From: CBEUVQ01 sp965546615
GTDB taxonomy: Bacteria > Bacillota > Desulfotomaculia > Desulfotomaculales > Desulfohalotomaculaceae
NCBI GenBank assembly: GCA_965546615.1
Contig: CBEUVQ010000025.1
Coordinates: 1 to 38,352, forward strand
Direction of reading: 5' to 3'
Length of the DNA: 38,352 nt
Shown piece after piece: positions 1 to 7,065 of the stretch. Both the position numbers and the translations under genes were made by a program. The first letter of the stretch is position 1. Every line of letters begins with the position of its first letter. A model generated the notes under the pieces. It saw nothing but the letters and a program-made list of their open reading frames with translations. It did not search any database and was not told where the DNA came from.

Positions 1-53
1 CTCGCGATCTCCGGCTTGACAGGCCGGCATGTTAACCACTACACCACAGCACC
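1..53 (-). tRNA. tRNA-Asp(GUC), 3' end cut off by the window edge
   Basis: Read on the minus strand, the segment starts with acceptor arm GGTGCTG, then a D-arm (GTGTAGTGGTTAAC), then an anticodon stem-loop with loop CTGTCAA, so the anticodon is GTC (Asp). The variable region begins (AGATCGCGAG) and the T-arm and 3' acceptor strand lie outside the window. A near-consensus promoter sits just upstream at 93-121. Confidence 0.88.
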
Positions 54-92
54 GTGTTGTTTCAACTGCGTTCCGCAGCACTGACAATGACA

Positions 93-121
93 AGTATACT
101 AAAACAACATCTTGTTGTCAA
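93..121 (-). promoter_or_regulatory. Sigma-A type promoter of tRNA-Asp
   Basis: On the minus strand TTGACA (116-121) is followed after exactly 17 bases by TATACT (93-98). Transcription would start near position 86, about 33 bases before the tRNA 5' end. The leader holds a small hairpin (CTGCG-GAA-CGCAG type) that RNase P processing would remove. Confidence 0.75.
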
Positions 122-180
122 TCACTAATTAAAACTAATTTTTATTTTTATAGCCAAATTGCTCGTTAATTATACATATT

Positions 181-209
181 ACACAGGCAGACACACTGCC
201 CGCCTGTGT
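181..209 (-). terminator. Hairpin after speB, weak terminator candidate
   Basis: ACACAGGC pairs with GCCTGTGT around a 13-base loop, directly after the speB stop codon. The minus-strand tail is AT-rich but lacks a clean T-run, so it may only mark the 3' end of the polyamine transcript. Confidence 0.4.
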
Positions 210-213
210 AATT

Positions 214-1077
214 TTATCTGCCGCCAAACTGCAGTATCACTTCTCGCACTATTTTAGCGGCCAAAACGGCAGTGATGTCGGAATGATCGTTAGCCGGGCT
301 CACTTCTACCAAATCAAAGCCCACTACATTCAGCCCCGCCAGCATGTTAACTGCCTGAATAATTTCGCGTGAAGTGCAGCCCCCGGGCTCCGGCGTGCCG
401 GTGCCGGGAGCAAAAGCCGGATCCACCACATCTATATCAAGCGTGACATAAACCGGACGGTTCTGCAGCTGCGGCACTGTCTTCTGCAGCGGCTCCAGCA
501 GTTGATCGACATACATGTTGGTATGCGCACGCGCAAAGGCAAATTCTTCTTTGGTGCCGGAGCGGATGCCGAATTGGTAAACACTCTTTTCGCCCAACAA
601 ATCAACCGCCCGCCTAATGACGGTGGCGTGCGAAAGCGTTTCGCCCAGGTATTCTTCACGCAGATCGGCGTGGGCGTCAAAATGAAGCAGCGCCAGGTTT
701 GGGTATCTCTGCGCAGCCTGCTCGATGGCGGGCAGGCTGACGAGGTGTTCACCGCCCAATAAAAAGGGAAACTTGCCGTCGTCAAAGATTTGACCGATGG
801 TTTGACCGATCATCTGTAAACCGGCGGCAACGTTGCCGAAGGGAACGGCAACGTCACCGGCATCGTAGTAGGCATAGTCTGCCAAGTCGCGGTCTTGATA
901 AACACTGTATTCTTCAATCCCGTAAGATACCGCCCGAATTTGCTGCGGACCTTGGCGGGTGCCGGGGCGAAAGCTGGTGGTAAAATCCATCGGGGCACCC
1001 ACCAATACCACATTCGCCTGCCGGTAATCCGGCGTGCTGCCCATAAAATCGCCCAGTTTTTCGGTAAGCGAAAGCAT
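214..1077 (-). CDS. speB: Agmatinase (agmatine ureohydrolase)
   Basis: A 287-residue ureohydrolase of the arginase/agmatinase family, which hydrolyses agmatine to putrescine and urea in the cytoplasm with a binuclear manganese centre. The metal-binding signatures are all present: GGEH with H111, FDAHAD with D134/H136/D138, and DIDVVDPAFAPGTG with D214 and D216. Length fits agmatinase, and the context favours it over arginase or formimidoylglutamase because the next upstream genes are spermidine synthase and, further up, arginine decarboxylase. The ATG start has AGAGGA eight bases upstream. Only one base separates it from the speE stop codon, so the two are almost certainly cotranscribed and perhaps translationally coupled. 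Confidence 0.93.
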   Translation of the reverse strand: MLSLTEKLGDFMGSTPDYRQANVVLVGAPMDFTTSFRPGTRQGPQQIRAVSYGIEEYSVYQDRDLADYAYYDAGDVAVPFGNVAAGLQMIGQTIGQIFDDGKFPFLLGGEHLVSLPAIEQAAQRYPNLALLHFDAHADLREEYLGETLSHATVIRRAVDLLGEKSVYQFGIRSGTKEEFAFARAHTNMYVDQLLEPLQKTVPQLQNRPVYVTLDIDVVDPAFAPGTGTPEPGGCTSREIIQAVNMLAGLNVVGFDLVEVSPANDHSDITAVLAAKIVREVILQFGGR

Positions 1078-1078
1078 G

Positions 1079-1960
1079 CTAATCCTCTTTCCGTTTCAAT
1101 ATTTCTTCAACAAACGGCGGCAGTACAAAAGCCGCTTTGTGCATCTGCGGGGTGTAATAGCGGGTTTTATACCCCGGGAATTTACTTTCTACAAATTCCA
1201 GCGGGTCATGCTTTTTGGAACCCATGGTAAAAGACCACATGCCGCCGGGATATGTAGGAATGTATGCCAAAAACAATCTGGTAATCGGGAAAATGTCGGA
1301 AACATCTTGATGAATTCGATTGATTAAACTTTGGTTAAACCACGGCGATTCTGTCTGCGCAACAAAAATACCGTCGTCTGTTAAACATTCAAAGATGTTT
1401 TGATAAAACTCTTTGGCAAACAAACCTACAGCGGGGCCTACCGGGTCGGTAGAATCAACGCAGATTACATCGTACATATTTTTACGCTCCTGTACGTGTT
1501 TAATGCCGTCTTCGTAGCGCACTTCCACTTTGGGATCATCCAAAGCGCAGCTGATTTCCGGCAGGTACTTGCGGGCATTCTCCACAACCCGGCCGTCAAT
1601 TTCCACCAAAACAGCTTTTTCAATGGTAGGATATTTGATAATTTCTCTGATGGTACCGCCGTCGCCGCCGCCGATCACCAGCGCTTTTTTGGGGCTGCCG
1701 TGGGTGTTCAGCGCAGGGTGGGTAATCATCTCGTGATAAACGAACTCATCTTTAACGGATGTCTGCATCACACCGTCTAAAAACAGCATCCGACCATAGG
1801 GCAGTGTATCCACTACCGCCAAGTGCTGAAACGGAGTTTGTTCGGTATGCAGCGTTTGCTTGGCCTGCAGGCTTAAGCGCATGGTAGGCATTTGCTCTTC
1901 GGTAACCCACAGGTCAAAAACTTGTTTTTCTTGGTCATACAGTTTTGGTTGATCGGACAA
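1079..1960 (-). CDS. speE: Spermidine synthase (polyamine aminopropyltransferase)
   Basis: This 293-residue protein transfers an aminopropyl group from decarboxylated S-adenosylmethionine to putrescine. It has a short N-terminal beta domain, then a Rossmann-like methyltransferase-type fold with GGGDGG (97-102), a YEDG motif near 149-152, and the catalytic-loop motif VDSTDPVGPA with D169 as the expected catalytic Asp. The YPGGMW gate-region motif follows near residue 236. The start is TTG at 1958-1960, chosen because AGGAGG lies nine bases upstream and no in-frame ATG fits as well. It is followed after one base by speB, so the pair forms an operon. No S-adenosylmethionine decarboxylase gene is visible in the window, so the aminopropyl donor must come from a gene elsewhere. 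Confidence 0.95.
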   Translation of the reverse strand: MSDQPKLYDQEKQVFDLWVTEEQMPTMRLSLQAKQTLHTEQTPFQHLAVVDTLPYGRMLFLDGVMQTSVKDEFVYHEMITHPALNTHGSPKKALVIGGGDGGTIREIIKYPTIEKAVLVEIDGRVVENARKYLPEISCALDDPKVEVRYEDGIKHVQERKNMYDVICVDSTDPVGPAVGLFAKEFYQNIFECLTDDGIFVAQTESPWFNQSLINRIHQDVSDIFPITRLFLAYIPTYPGGMWSFTMGSKKHDPLEFVESKFPGYKTRYYTPQMHKAAFVLPPFVEEILKRKED

Positions 1961-1990
1961 TTCACTTAACCTCCTAATGTTATATATAGT

Positions 1991-2025
1991 AAATACCTTG
2001 AGCGTTTCAGCGCACCAAGGTATTT
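1991..2025. other. Long inverted repeat between pdaD and speE (attenuator or processing hairpin)
   Basis: AAATACCTTG (1991-2000) pairs perfectly with CAAGGTATTT (2016-2025), and an inner GCG/CGC extends the fold. On the plus strand it is followed by a T-run (TATTTTTGTT), on the minus strand by ACTATATATA. It lies in the 91-base gap between pdaD and speE and could be a partial terminator, an RNA-stability element or a binding site that separates arginine decarboxylase expression from the downstream genes. Confidence 0.55.
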
Positions 2026-2051
2026 TTGTTAAATCATTGTCATGCTGTGTT

Positions 2052-2510
2052 TTAGTACCAAAGGGGAACAGCAGCCAAGCAGCAGCCTACTTTTTCCACT
2101 GTATGCTCAACGGCGGCAATTTTGGTATCAACCAGCTCCATACCCCTCTTTTCAAAAGCTTCCTTCAGCATGTTTTCAATTGCTTGATGAGCTTCTTCGC
2201 GGGTACATTTGCCGGAAAACTCCATAATCACCCCGAAGGTATCTTTGGAAAGACCTACGCCAACTGCAGCCGCAATGGTTTCACCGGGAACATCGCTCAT
2301 GATATAGCCGTAGGCGGTGGGCACCAGCGAACCGGGAGGCAGCTCCAATTCAGGGTCATGCTCGCAGCCGGGAGGCAGAATACTACTTACACGCAGCAGG
2401 TTTACGTTTCCGATTCTTCCTTTCAGAAGTGCGTTGTCAAAAGCGTTTAATTTGCTGTAACCTTCAGCACTGGCTGCAGTTACAAAATATTTTTTGGGTG
2501 TAGGCAGCAT
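2052..2510 (-). CDS. pdaD: Pyruvoyl-dependent arginine decarboxylase
   Basis: This 152-residue protein matches the PvlArgDC family, which converts arginine to agmatine and CO2. The proenzyme cleaves itself between two serines, turning the second into the pyruvoyl group. Here the RVSSILPPGC motif places the cleavage at S42/S43. The remaining conserved blocks are PPGSLVPTAYG, near residues 58-68, and EFSGKC. The family is best known from archaea and Chlamydia but also occurs in Bacillota. ATG start with GAGGG about nine bases upstream. It is the first gene of the pathway pdaD, speB, speE on the same strand, so arginine would be turned into putrescine and then spermidine by this locus. Confidence 0.93.
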   Translation of the reverse strand: MLPTPKKYFVTAASAEGYSKLNAFDNALLKGRIGNVNLLRVSSILPPGCEHDPELELPPGSLVPTAYGYIMSDVPGETIAAAVGVGLSKDTFGVIMEFSGKCTREEAHQAIENMLKEAFEKRGMELVDTKIAAVEHTVEKVGCCLAAVPLWY

Positions 2511-2560
2511 GGTTCAATCCCTCTCTTACTTCAATATTTTCTTTATCACAAACAAATCAT

Positions 2561-2569
2561 ATTATACCA
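2561..2569 (-). promoter_or_regulatory. Extended -10 promoter upstream of pdaD
   Basis: The minus strand reads TGGTATAAT, a TGn-extended -10, about 50 bases upstream of the pdaD start codon. The -35 region is a poor match (AT-rich), which is normal for extended -10 promoters. Confidence 0.5.
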
Positions 2570-2679
2570 GAACATGCAAAAAAATAAACTGTTTTTTTAT
2601 TTTCAAGAATAGTTATTTCAATTTCGTGGAAATATATGTGTCGAAAGTTTTTTAGAATTATCCCAAAAGGAGGTTTATT

Positions 2680-3150
2680 ATGAACAAAACTGTTGTCGGC
2701 ACCTTTGGCAGCCGTGATCAGGCTGAAAGAGCGGTGGACGATCTGCGGAACAAACAAGGTTTCGACCAAGAAATTTCAGTAGTAGCAAAGGATGAGCAAG
2801 GCGGTGCCAAAAATAGCGGAAATGACCCGGTAAGCGACGGCGCTACCACCGGCGGCGTACTCGGCGGTATTGCCGGTTTGGCGGTAGGTGCCGGTATGCT
2901 GACTATTCCCGGGCTTGGACCCCTTTTGGCAGCAGGTCCGATTGCGGGTGCACTTTCCGGTGCCGCTACCGGCGGTTTAGCCGGCGGTTTAGCCGACTTT
3001 GGCATTCCGTCCGCTGAAGGCAAACAGCTGGAAGAAAAAGTGAAACAAGGACACACTTTGGTGGCGGTAAAAGCTGACGACAACCGCGCACAAAAAGCAG
3101 CAGAAACACTGCGCAAATATCAAGCCAATGATGTAAAAATCCACGGCTAA
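2680..3150 (+). CDS. YflT/GspM-type general stress protein with glycine-rich hydrophobic core
   Basis: A 156-residue protein with an N-terminal segment (residues 1-40, MNKTVVGTFGSRDQAERAVDD) typical of the heat-induced stress protein YflT family, a middle Gly/Ala-rich stretch (about 55-110) with small-residue periodicity that could form a glycine-zipper membrane hairpin, and a second alpha/beta segment at the C terminus that looks like a repeat of the first fold. Biochemical function is not established for the family. The start has an ideal AAAGGAGG seven bases upstream. It is monocistronic, transcribed divergently from pdaD and closed by the strong terminator at 3158-3186. I see no clear sigma-B promoter. 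Confidence 0.75.
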   Translation: MNKTVVGTFGSRDQAERAVDDLRNKQGFDQEISVVAKDEQGGAKNSGNDPVSDGATTGGVLGGIAGLAVGAGMLTIPGLGPLLAAGPIAGALSGAATGGLAGGLADFGIPSAEGKQLEEKVKQGHTLVAVKADDNRAQKAAETLRKYQANDVKIHG

Positions 3151-3157
3151 AAGTATT

Positions 3158-3186
3158 AAAAAAGCCCGGGGCACCCCCGGGCTTTT
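3158..3186. terminator. Bidirectional rho-independent terminator
   Basis: AAAAGCCCGGG (3160-3170) pairs with CCCGGGCTTTT (3176-3186) around a five-base loop, giving an A-run on one side and a T-run on the other. It sits between two convergent genes and would end both transcripts. Confidence 0.9.
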
Positions 3187-3194
3187 CACTTTAA

Positions 3195-4067
3195 TTACTG
3201 CACACTATCTGCTGCCTCTTTTATCTGCCGGTAAATTTGCCGGTAAATCAGCGCATCTTCCGCCTGCCGGCCTTGAGATTCGCAGATGACGGCAGGCGTA
3301 AGTTGGTATTCGCAAATCAGCTCGGCCAGCGGGGTGAAATCCGGTCCGAATTCCGTTTCCGGCACGGTGCGGTGCTTTTTTTCCCCTCCCTTGGTGAATT
3401 CAATCGGGCTGAAGTGGATGTGCAGATTTTGCAGCGCTTCTCTGCCCAGCGCGGCAGCTATTTTCTGCAGAATCTTTTCAAAAGCGTCCTTTTCTGTTAA
3501 TCCGCCCAAACTTACCGCATGCAGATGGCCGAAATCTACGCAGGGCACCACAAAATCCGCTGCGGTGCATAATTCCAGTACTTCATCCAGCGACCCAAGC
3601 TGATTGATTTTACCCATCGTTTCGGGGGCTAATTTAATGTGGCTTAAACCTTCCGCCTCAATTTCCCGACAAATTTCTTTTAAGCAGTTAAATCCCCGCT
3701 TAAAATTCTCCAAGCGGTTTTTGCCGGAACCGCCGCCGGGGTGCATTACCACCACCGACGCACCCATCCAATCGGCAGCGCGCAGCGATTTCATGATATG
3801 TCCTTTGGTGCGCTGTTTTATTTCCGGGTCTTCGGTGCTCAAATTTATGTAATACGGTGCGTGAATACTTAAAGCCACATTGGCGGCCCGGGCGGCCTCG
3901 CCCAGTTTGCGGGCAAATTCTTCTTTAATGCGCACTCCCCGCGAACACTGATATTCATAAGCGTTTAACCCCATTTCAGCAAGCCAACGCGGCATATCCA
4001 GCGAACTTTTATGACCCTGCTGATAAAACGAATCGGGATTCCCTGCCGAACCGAATTTGATAGGCAT
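3195..4067 (-). CDS. Endonuclease IV-like (AP endonuclease family 2) TIM-barrel protein
   Basis: A 290-residue protein of the Nfo / xylose-isomerase-like TIM-barrel superfamily. Expected metal ligands can be traced: H69 in SIHAPY, H109 in VVMHPGG, E149 in APETMGK, D178 and H181 in CVDFGHLH, then HIHFS and the CES near the C terminus. This order is that of the three-zinc centre of endonuclease IV, which cuts DNA at abasic sites. The sequence is more divergent than typical Nfo, so it may be a paralogue with another phosphodiester or sugar substrate. ATG start with CAGGAGG nine bases upstream. It converges on the YflT-like gene and shares its terminator. Confidence 0.8.
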   Translation of the reverse strand: MPIKFGSAGNPDSFYQQGHKSSLDMPRWLAEMGLNAYEYQCSRGVRIKEEFARKLGEAARAANVALSIHAPYYINLSTEDPEIKQRTKGHIMKSLRAADWMGASVVVMHPGGGSGKNRLENFKRGFNCLKEICREIEAEGLSHIKLAPETMGKINQLGSLDEVLELCTAADFVVPCVDFGHLHAVSLGGLTEKDAFEKILQKIAAALGREALQNLHIHFSPIEFTKGGEKKHRTVPETEFGPDFTPLAELICEYQLTPAVICESQGRQAEDALIYRQIYRQIKEAADSVQ

Positions 4068-4148
4068 TTAATTACCTCCTGGCGTTAATGAATATGTAAA
4101 ATATCATAACTTGATTTTGTTAAAAATAACAGTAATTTTTGTAAGAAA

Positions 4149-4176
4149 TTGACCGGCGGCAGGTAAATGTTAATAT
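4149..4176 (+). promoter_or_regulatory. Probable promoter of the solute-binding protein gene
   Basis: TTGACC (4149-4154) and TAATAT (4171-4176) are separated by 16 bases, 25 bases before the ribosome binding site GGAGGGG of the gene starting at 4211. Confidence 0.5.
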
Positions 4177-4210
4177 ATGGAAAATAATATATAGTGTTAA
4201 GGAGGGGATA

Positions 4211-5791
4211 ATGACAATGATATTGTTATTAAAAAAATGGCTGCGCCAGTTAGCGGTGCTGGTTGCTTTTTTGTTTTTAATTATAATTTTGCAAAACCGC
4301 GGGGCAGTGACAACGTTTGCTCCCGGCAGTGCGGAAAATACAGTGAAAATTTTAACCGCTGAAAAATGGGTAACGCTGGACCCCGCCAAAGCCGGTGACG
4401 CGGCATCTGCCAAAATTATCAGCAATATTTTTGAAGGGCTGGTAAAGTACAAAGCAAATTCAGTGGAAGTGGAACCGGCACTGGCCACCAAGTGGGAAGT
4501 GCGTGAAAACGGCAGCGTGTGGATATTTCAGCTGCGCGAAGGGGTAAAATTTCACGACGGCACTCCCTTTAACGCCGAGGCGGTAAAGTTCTCGGTAGAG
4601 CGGGCAATGAACGACGAAAACTGCCCTTACGCCCAAATGGCCTTTGAAGCGGTAAAAGAAGTAGAAGTTTTAAACGATTACACCGTTAAGTTTGAGTTAA
4701 AACAGCGCTACGCCCCGTTTCTGCAGAACTTGGCGATGCCGTGGGCGGCACCGATAGTGAGCCCGACAGCGGCAAAGCGCTTCGGCGACAGCTTTGGCGA
4801 AAACCCGGTAGGAACCGGCCCTTACCGCTTAAAAAGCATTAAGGCGGGAGAATTGGTGCTGGCCGCAAACCAAAATTATTGGAAATCCCCCCCCGCTGCC
4901 GAAAAAATACAGTTTATTTACCAGCCGGACGAGAAAAAACGCTTGGAAATGCTGATTAACGGCGGGGCGGATATTGCTGACGGCATTTCTCCCGCCAATA
5001 CCGCGGCGGCGGAAAAGAGCGGCTTAACGGTGCTGAAACAGCGGACAGCGGCAATCAGCTACTTGGGTTTTTACACCAACAAAGAACCGTTTTCTTCCGG
5101 CCGCATCCGTCGGGCAGCAGCAATGGCAGTCGACCGGGAAGGGTTGGTGAAGACATTGTACGGCGGACAGCTCACACCCGCTGAAAGCCTCATACCGCCG
5201 GCAATGCCGGATCACAGCGCTAAGTTAAACCAGTATCCGTACGATGTAAATGAAGCAAAAAATTTATTGGCGCAAAACGGCTACCCGGACGGCATGAACA
5301 TAACGCTGATTACTTATAAAGAAGCCCGCCCGTACAATCCGGCCGGCGGAACGGCACTGGCCGAGGCCGTTAAAAAGCAGCTGGCCGAGGCAGGAATTAA
5401 CGTGGAAATTAAGGCTTACCCCTGGCAGCAGTATAAAGAAGCATTGAAAAGGCAGGAAGGAAACTGTTTTTTATACGGTTGGGTAAGCGATAACGGCGAC
5501 CCGGATAACTTTTTAACCACGCTGTTAACCACCGAGCAAATTGAACAGGGGTTAAATTTATCCCGCTACCGCAATGCCCAGGCAGACCGCATTTTAGCCG
5601 CCGCTCAGCAGATAACGGATGCAGAAACGCGCCGGCAGCTGTATTACCATGCCCAGCAAATTATTCTGCAGGATGCTCCGTGGGTGGTGCTTAACTACGG
5701 TTGTGATTTTGCCGTCACGCAAAAAAATGTAAAAGACTTTACGCTGCAGCCGGTCGGCGGTTACTATCTGCAGTGGGTGCACAAATCTTAA
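4211..5791 (+). CDS. ABC transporter substrate-binding protein, family 5 (oligopeptide/nickel type), membrane anchored
   Basis: A 526-residue extracytoplasmic solute-binding protein of the SBP_bac_5 (OppA/DppA/NikA) family. Residues 13-27 form a hydrophobic N-terminal segment, but no lipobox cysteine follows, so it is predicted to be anchored by an uncleaved signal or released rather than lipidated. Family hallmarks are LDPAKAGDAASAKIISNIFEGL near residue 55, LREGVKFHDGTPFNAEAVKF, NPVGTGPYRL and the DNGDPDNFL segment near residue 425. No permease or ATPase genes flank it, so it is an orphan that must use components encoded elsewhere. The ATG at 4211 has GGAGGGG directly upstream. No hairpin terminator is evident after the stop. 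Confidence 0.85.
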   Translation: MTMILLLKKWLRQLAVLVAFLFLIIILQNRGAVTTFAPGSAENTVKILTAEKWVTLDPAKAGDAASAKIISNIFEGLVKYKANSVEVEPALATKWEVRENGSVWIFQLREGVKFHDGTPFNAEAVKFSVERAMNDENCPYAQMAFEAVKEVEVLNDYTVKFELKQRYAPFLQNLAMPWAAPIVSPTAAKRFGDSFGENPVGTGPYRLKSIKAGELVLAANQNYWKSPPAAEKIQFIYQPDEKKRLEMLINGGADIADGISPANTAAAEKSGLTVLKQRTAAISYLGFYTNKEPFSSGRIRRAAAMAVDREGLVKTLYGGQLTPAESLIPPAMPDHSAKLNQYPYDVNEAKNLLAQNGYPDGMNITLITYKEARPYNPAGGTALAEAVKKQLAEAGINVEIKAYPWQQYKEALKRQEGNCFLYGWVSDNGDPDNFLTTLLTTEQIEQGLNLSRYRNAQADRILAAAQQITDAETRRQLYYHAQQIILQDAPWVVLNYGCDFAVTQKNVKDFTLQPVGGYYLQWVHKS

Positions 5792-5880
5792 ATCTGACAG
5801 CAATTCCCAGTAATAAAGTTATTTTTAAACGGGATACTACAATTAGCATTTAAGTTAACTTTATACAGGGAGGTAAGTAA

Positions 5881-6483
5881 ATGTTCCAACAGCAGTTACA
5901 GCAGCAGATTAACTCGCTGCGCCAGGATTTGAACAACATTTCGCAAATGGTAAATCAGCTGTCACAGTGTGAGCACAGCAGCCGTCAGCAGCTGCAGCAA
6001 GTGCACAATGCTGAATGTCAGGCAGAGCAGCAGCTGCAGCAGATCAGCCAGATGTGCCAGCAGGCCAACCAAAGATTAAACCAGCTTGCCGGCCAAAGCA
6101 TGCAGATGGGTAATATGATAAATAATCAAATGCAGATGCAGCAGCCCGGCATAAGCGCTCAAACTGCCGGGCAGCAGCCGTTCCAACAGCAAAACCAACA
6201 GCCCTTCCGCCAATACAACCAAACCGGGCAGCAAAACCAGCAGTATGGTCAGCAGCCCTTCGGCGGCGGCCAAACAGGGATGCAGCAGCAAAACCAGCAG
6301 CAGCCCTTCCGTCAGTACAACCAAACTTGGCAGCAAAACCAGCACTACGGTCAGCAGCAGCCCTTTGGCGGCAGCAGCCAAATGGGCATGCAGCAGCAGC
6401 AGCAAAACCAGCAGCCGTTTAAACAGTATAATCAGTTTGGCAGTGCACAATTCAGCCAAACCGGTTACGGTTATCAATATTAA
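5881..6483 (+). CDS. Gln-rich protein: coiled-coil N terminus and three QxPFRQYNQ repeats
   Basis: A 200-residue low-complexity protein I cannot assign to a family. Residues 1-75 have heptad-like spacing of hydrophobics among Gln and Asn, consistent with a coiled coil, and contain all three cysteines (30, 46, 59). From about 103 it carries three imperfect repeats (103-134, 135-170, 171-191), each with Gln/Asn runs, PFRQYNQ or PFKQYNQ, and in the first two YGQQPFGG. The tail ends GYGYQY. Composition resembles prion-like or spore-coat/adhesive proteins; there is no signal peptide. The start is supported by AGGGAGG eight bases upstream, and a terminator follows at 6488-6518. The DNA repeats make this gene prone to length change. 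Confidence 0.8.
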   Translation: MFQQQLQQQINSLRQDLNNISQMVNQLSQCEHSSRQQLQQVHNAECQAEQQLQQISQMCQQANQRLNQLAGQSMQMGNMINNQMQMQQPGISAQTAGQQPFQQQNQQPFRQYNQTGQQNQQYGQQPFGGGQTGMQQQNQQQPFRQYNQTWQQNQHYGQQQPFGGSSQMGMQQQQQNQQPFKQYNQFGSAQFSQTGYGYQY

Positions 6484-6487
6484 AGCG

Positions 6488-6518
6488 AAACAAGGCGCGC
6501 TCAGCGTGCCTTGTTTTA
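6488..6518 (+). terminator. Rho-independent terminator of the Gln-rich gene
   Basis: AAACAAGGCGCGC pairs with GCGTGCCTTGTTT with one G-U pair and a three-base loop, followed by a T-rich tail. Confidence 0.85.
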
Positions 6519-6617
6519 TTCTGCAGAATTAGACAATTCATCCCCCTTAACATTTTTTTCCATTAAAATTATAATAGAAGTAATAAAAAAGAGGACAAGC
6601 GTCAGGGGGGTGATTAG

Positions 6618-6863
6618 TTGGCTAAAATACTGCGCGAAGGTGCCGCTTATAACCAAAGGGATGTAATGGAAGTGTTGGCAGAGTTTTCAGCATTTAAAGA
6701 CCGAGTAGAGAAAAAATTTAAAGATGTATCCAATGAATTAAAAGGCAAACCCACCGAGCATGAATTGTGGGTAAGTCTTTATTTGATATCCTGCGATTAT
6801 GCCGAAGATATGCTGAACAAACGCCCAAAGCAGCAGGAACAAACTGTGCAGAAAGTTTCATAG
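6618..6863 (+). CDS. Conserved-looking small protein of unknown function
   Basis: An 81-residue charged, helical protein that I do not recognise. It has no signal peptide or membrane segment; the middle (FKDRVEKKFKDVSNELKGKP) looks amphipathic and a single Cys lies in LISCDYAEDML. The start is TTG at 6618, selected because AGGGGGGTGA ends a few bases upstream; an A/T-rich region with TATAAT precedes it. A terminator follows at 6881-6905, so it is a monocistronic unit. Its position between the Gln-rich gene and the FBP aldolase/phosphatase gene gives no functional hint. Confidence 0.7.
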   Translation: MAKILREGAAYNQRDVMEVLAEFSAFKDRVEKKFKDVSNELKGKPTEHELWVSLYLISCDYAEDMLNKRPKQQEQTVQKVS

Positions 6864-6880
6864 GCAGTGCTTTTGCTTAA

Positions 6881-6905
6881 AGCCCGCTCAAGTGCGGGTC
6901 TTTTT
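6881..6905 (+). terminator. Rho-independent terminator
   Basis: CCCGC pairs with GCGGG around TCAAGT, flanked by AG/CT and followed by TTTTT. It ends the 81-residue gene upstream. Confidence 0.75.
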
Positions 6906-6964
6906 GTGCCGCCGGCAAACATATTTTCGACAAAAAGATTAATTTTTCTTATAAATGATTATGA

Positions 6965-6982
6965 TATAATATTTTAAAATAT
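6965..6982 (+). promoter_or_regulatory. -10 element with overlapping 14-bp palindrome, upstream of fbp
   Basis: TATAAT at 6965-6970 overlaps the perfect palindrome ATATTTTAAAATAT (6969-6982), about 95 bases upstream of the GTG start of the FBP aldolase/phosphatase gene. The -35 region is weak. The palindrome might be an operator, but AT-rich symmetry arises easily by chance. Confidence 0.35.
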
Positions 6983-7065
6983 CATTCATATAAACTGCAT
7001 AAATCAGTCAATTAATATGTCACATTGACATAAAATGTACTACGATAATAGAAAGGAGGATACTT

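Noticed and set aside
5813..5869. Inverted repeat ATAAAGTTA..TAACTTTAT after the binding-protein gene
   Set aside because: AT-rich arms, about 34-base loop and no T-run; it overlaps the region leading to the next ribosome binding site, so not a terminator.
6076..6477. Leu-rich 133-residue minus-strand ORF and apparent direct repeats
   Set aside because: Antisense of the CAG-rich Gln repeats; the repeats are protein-coding and lack the unique spacers of a CRISPR array.
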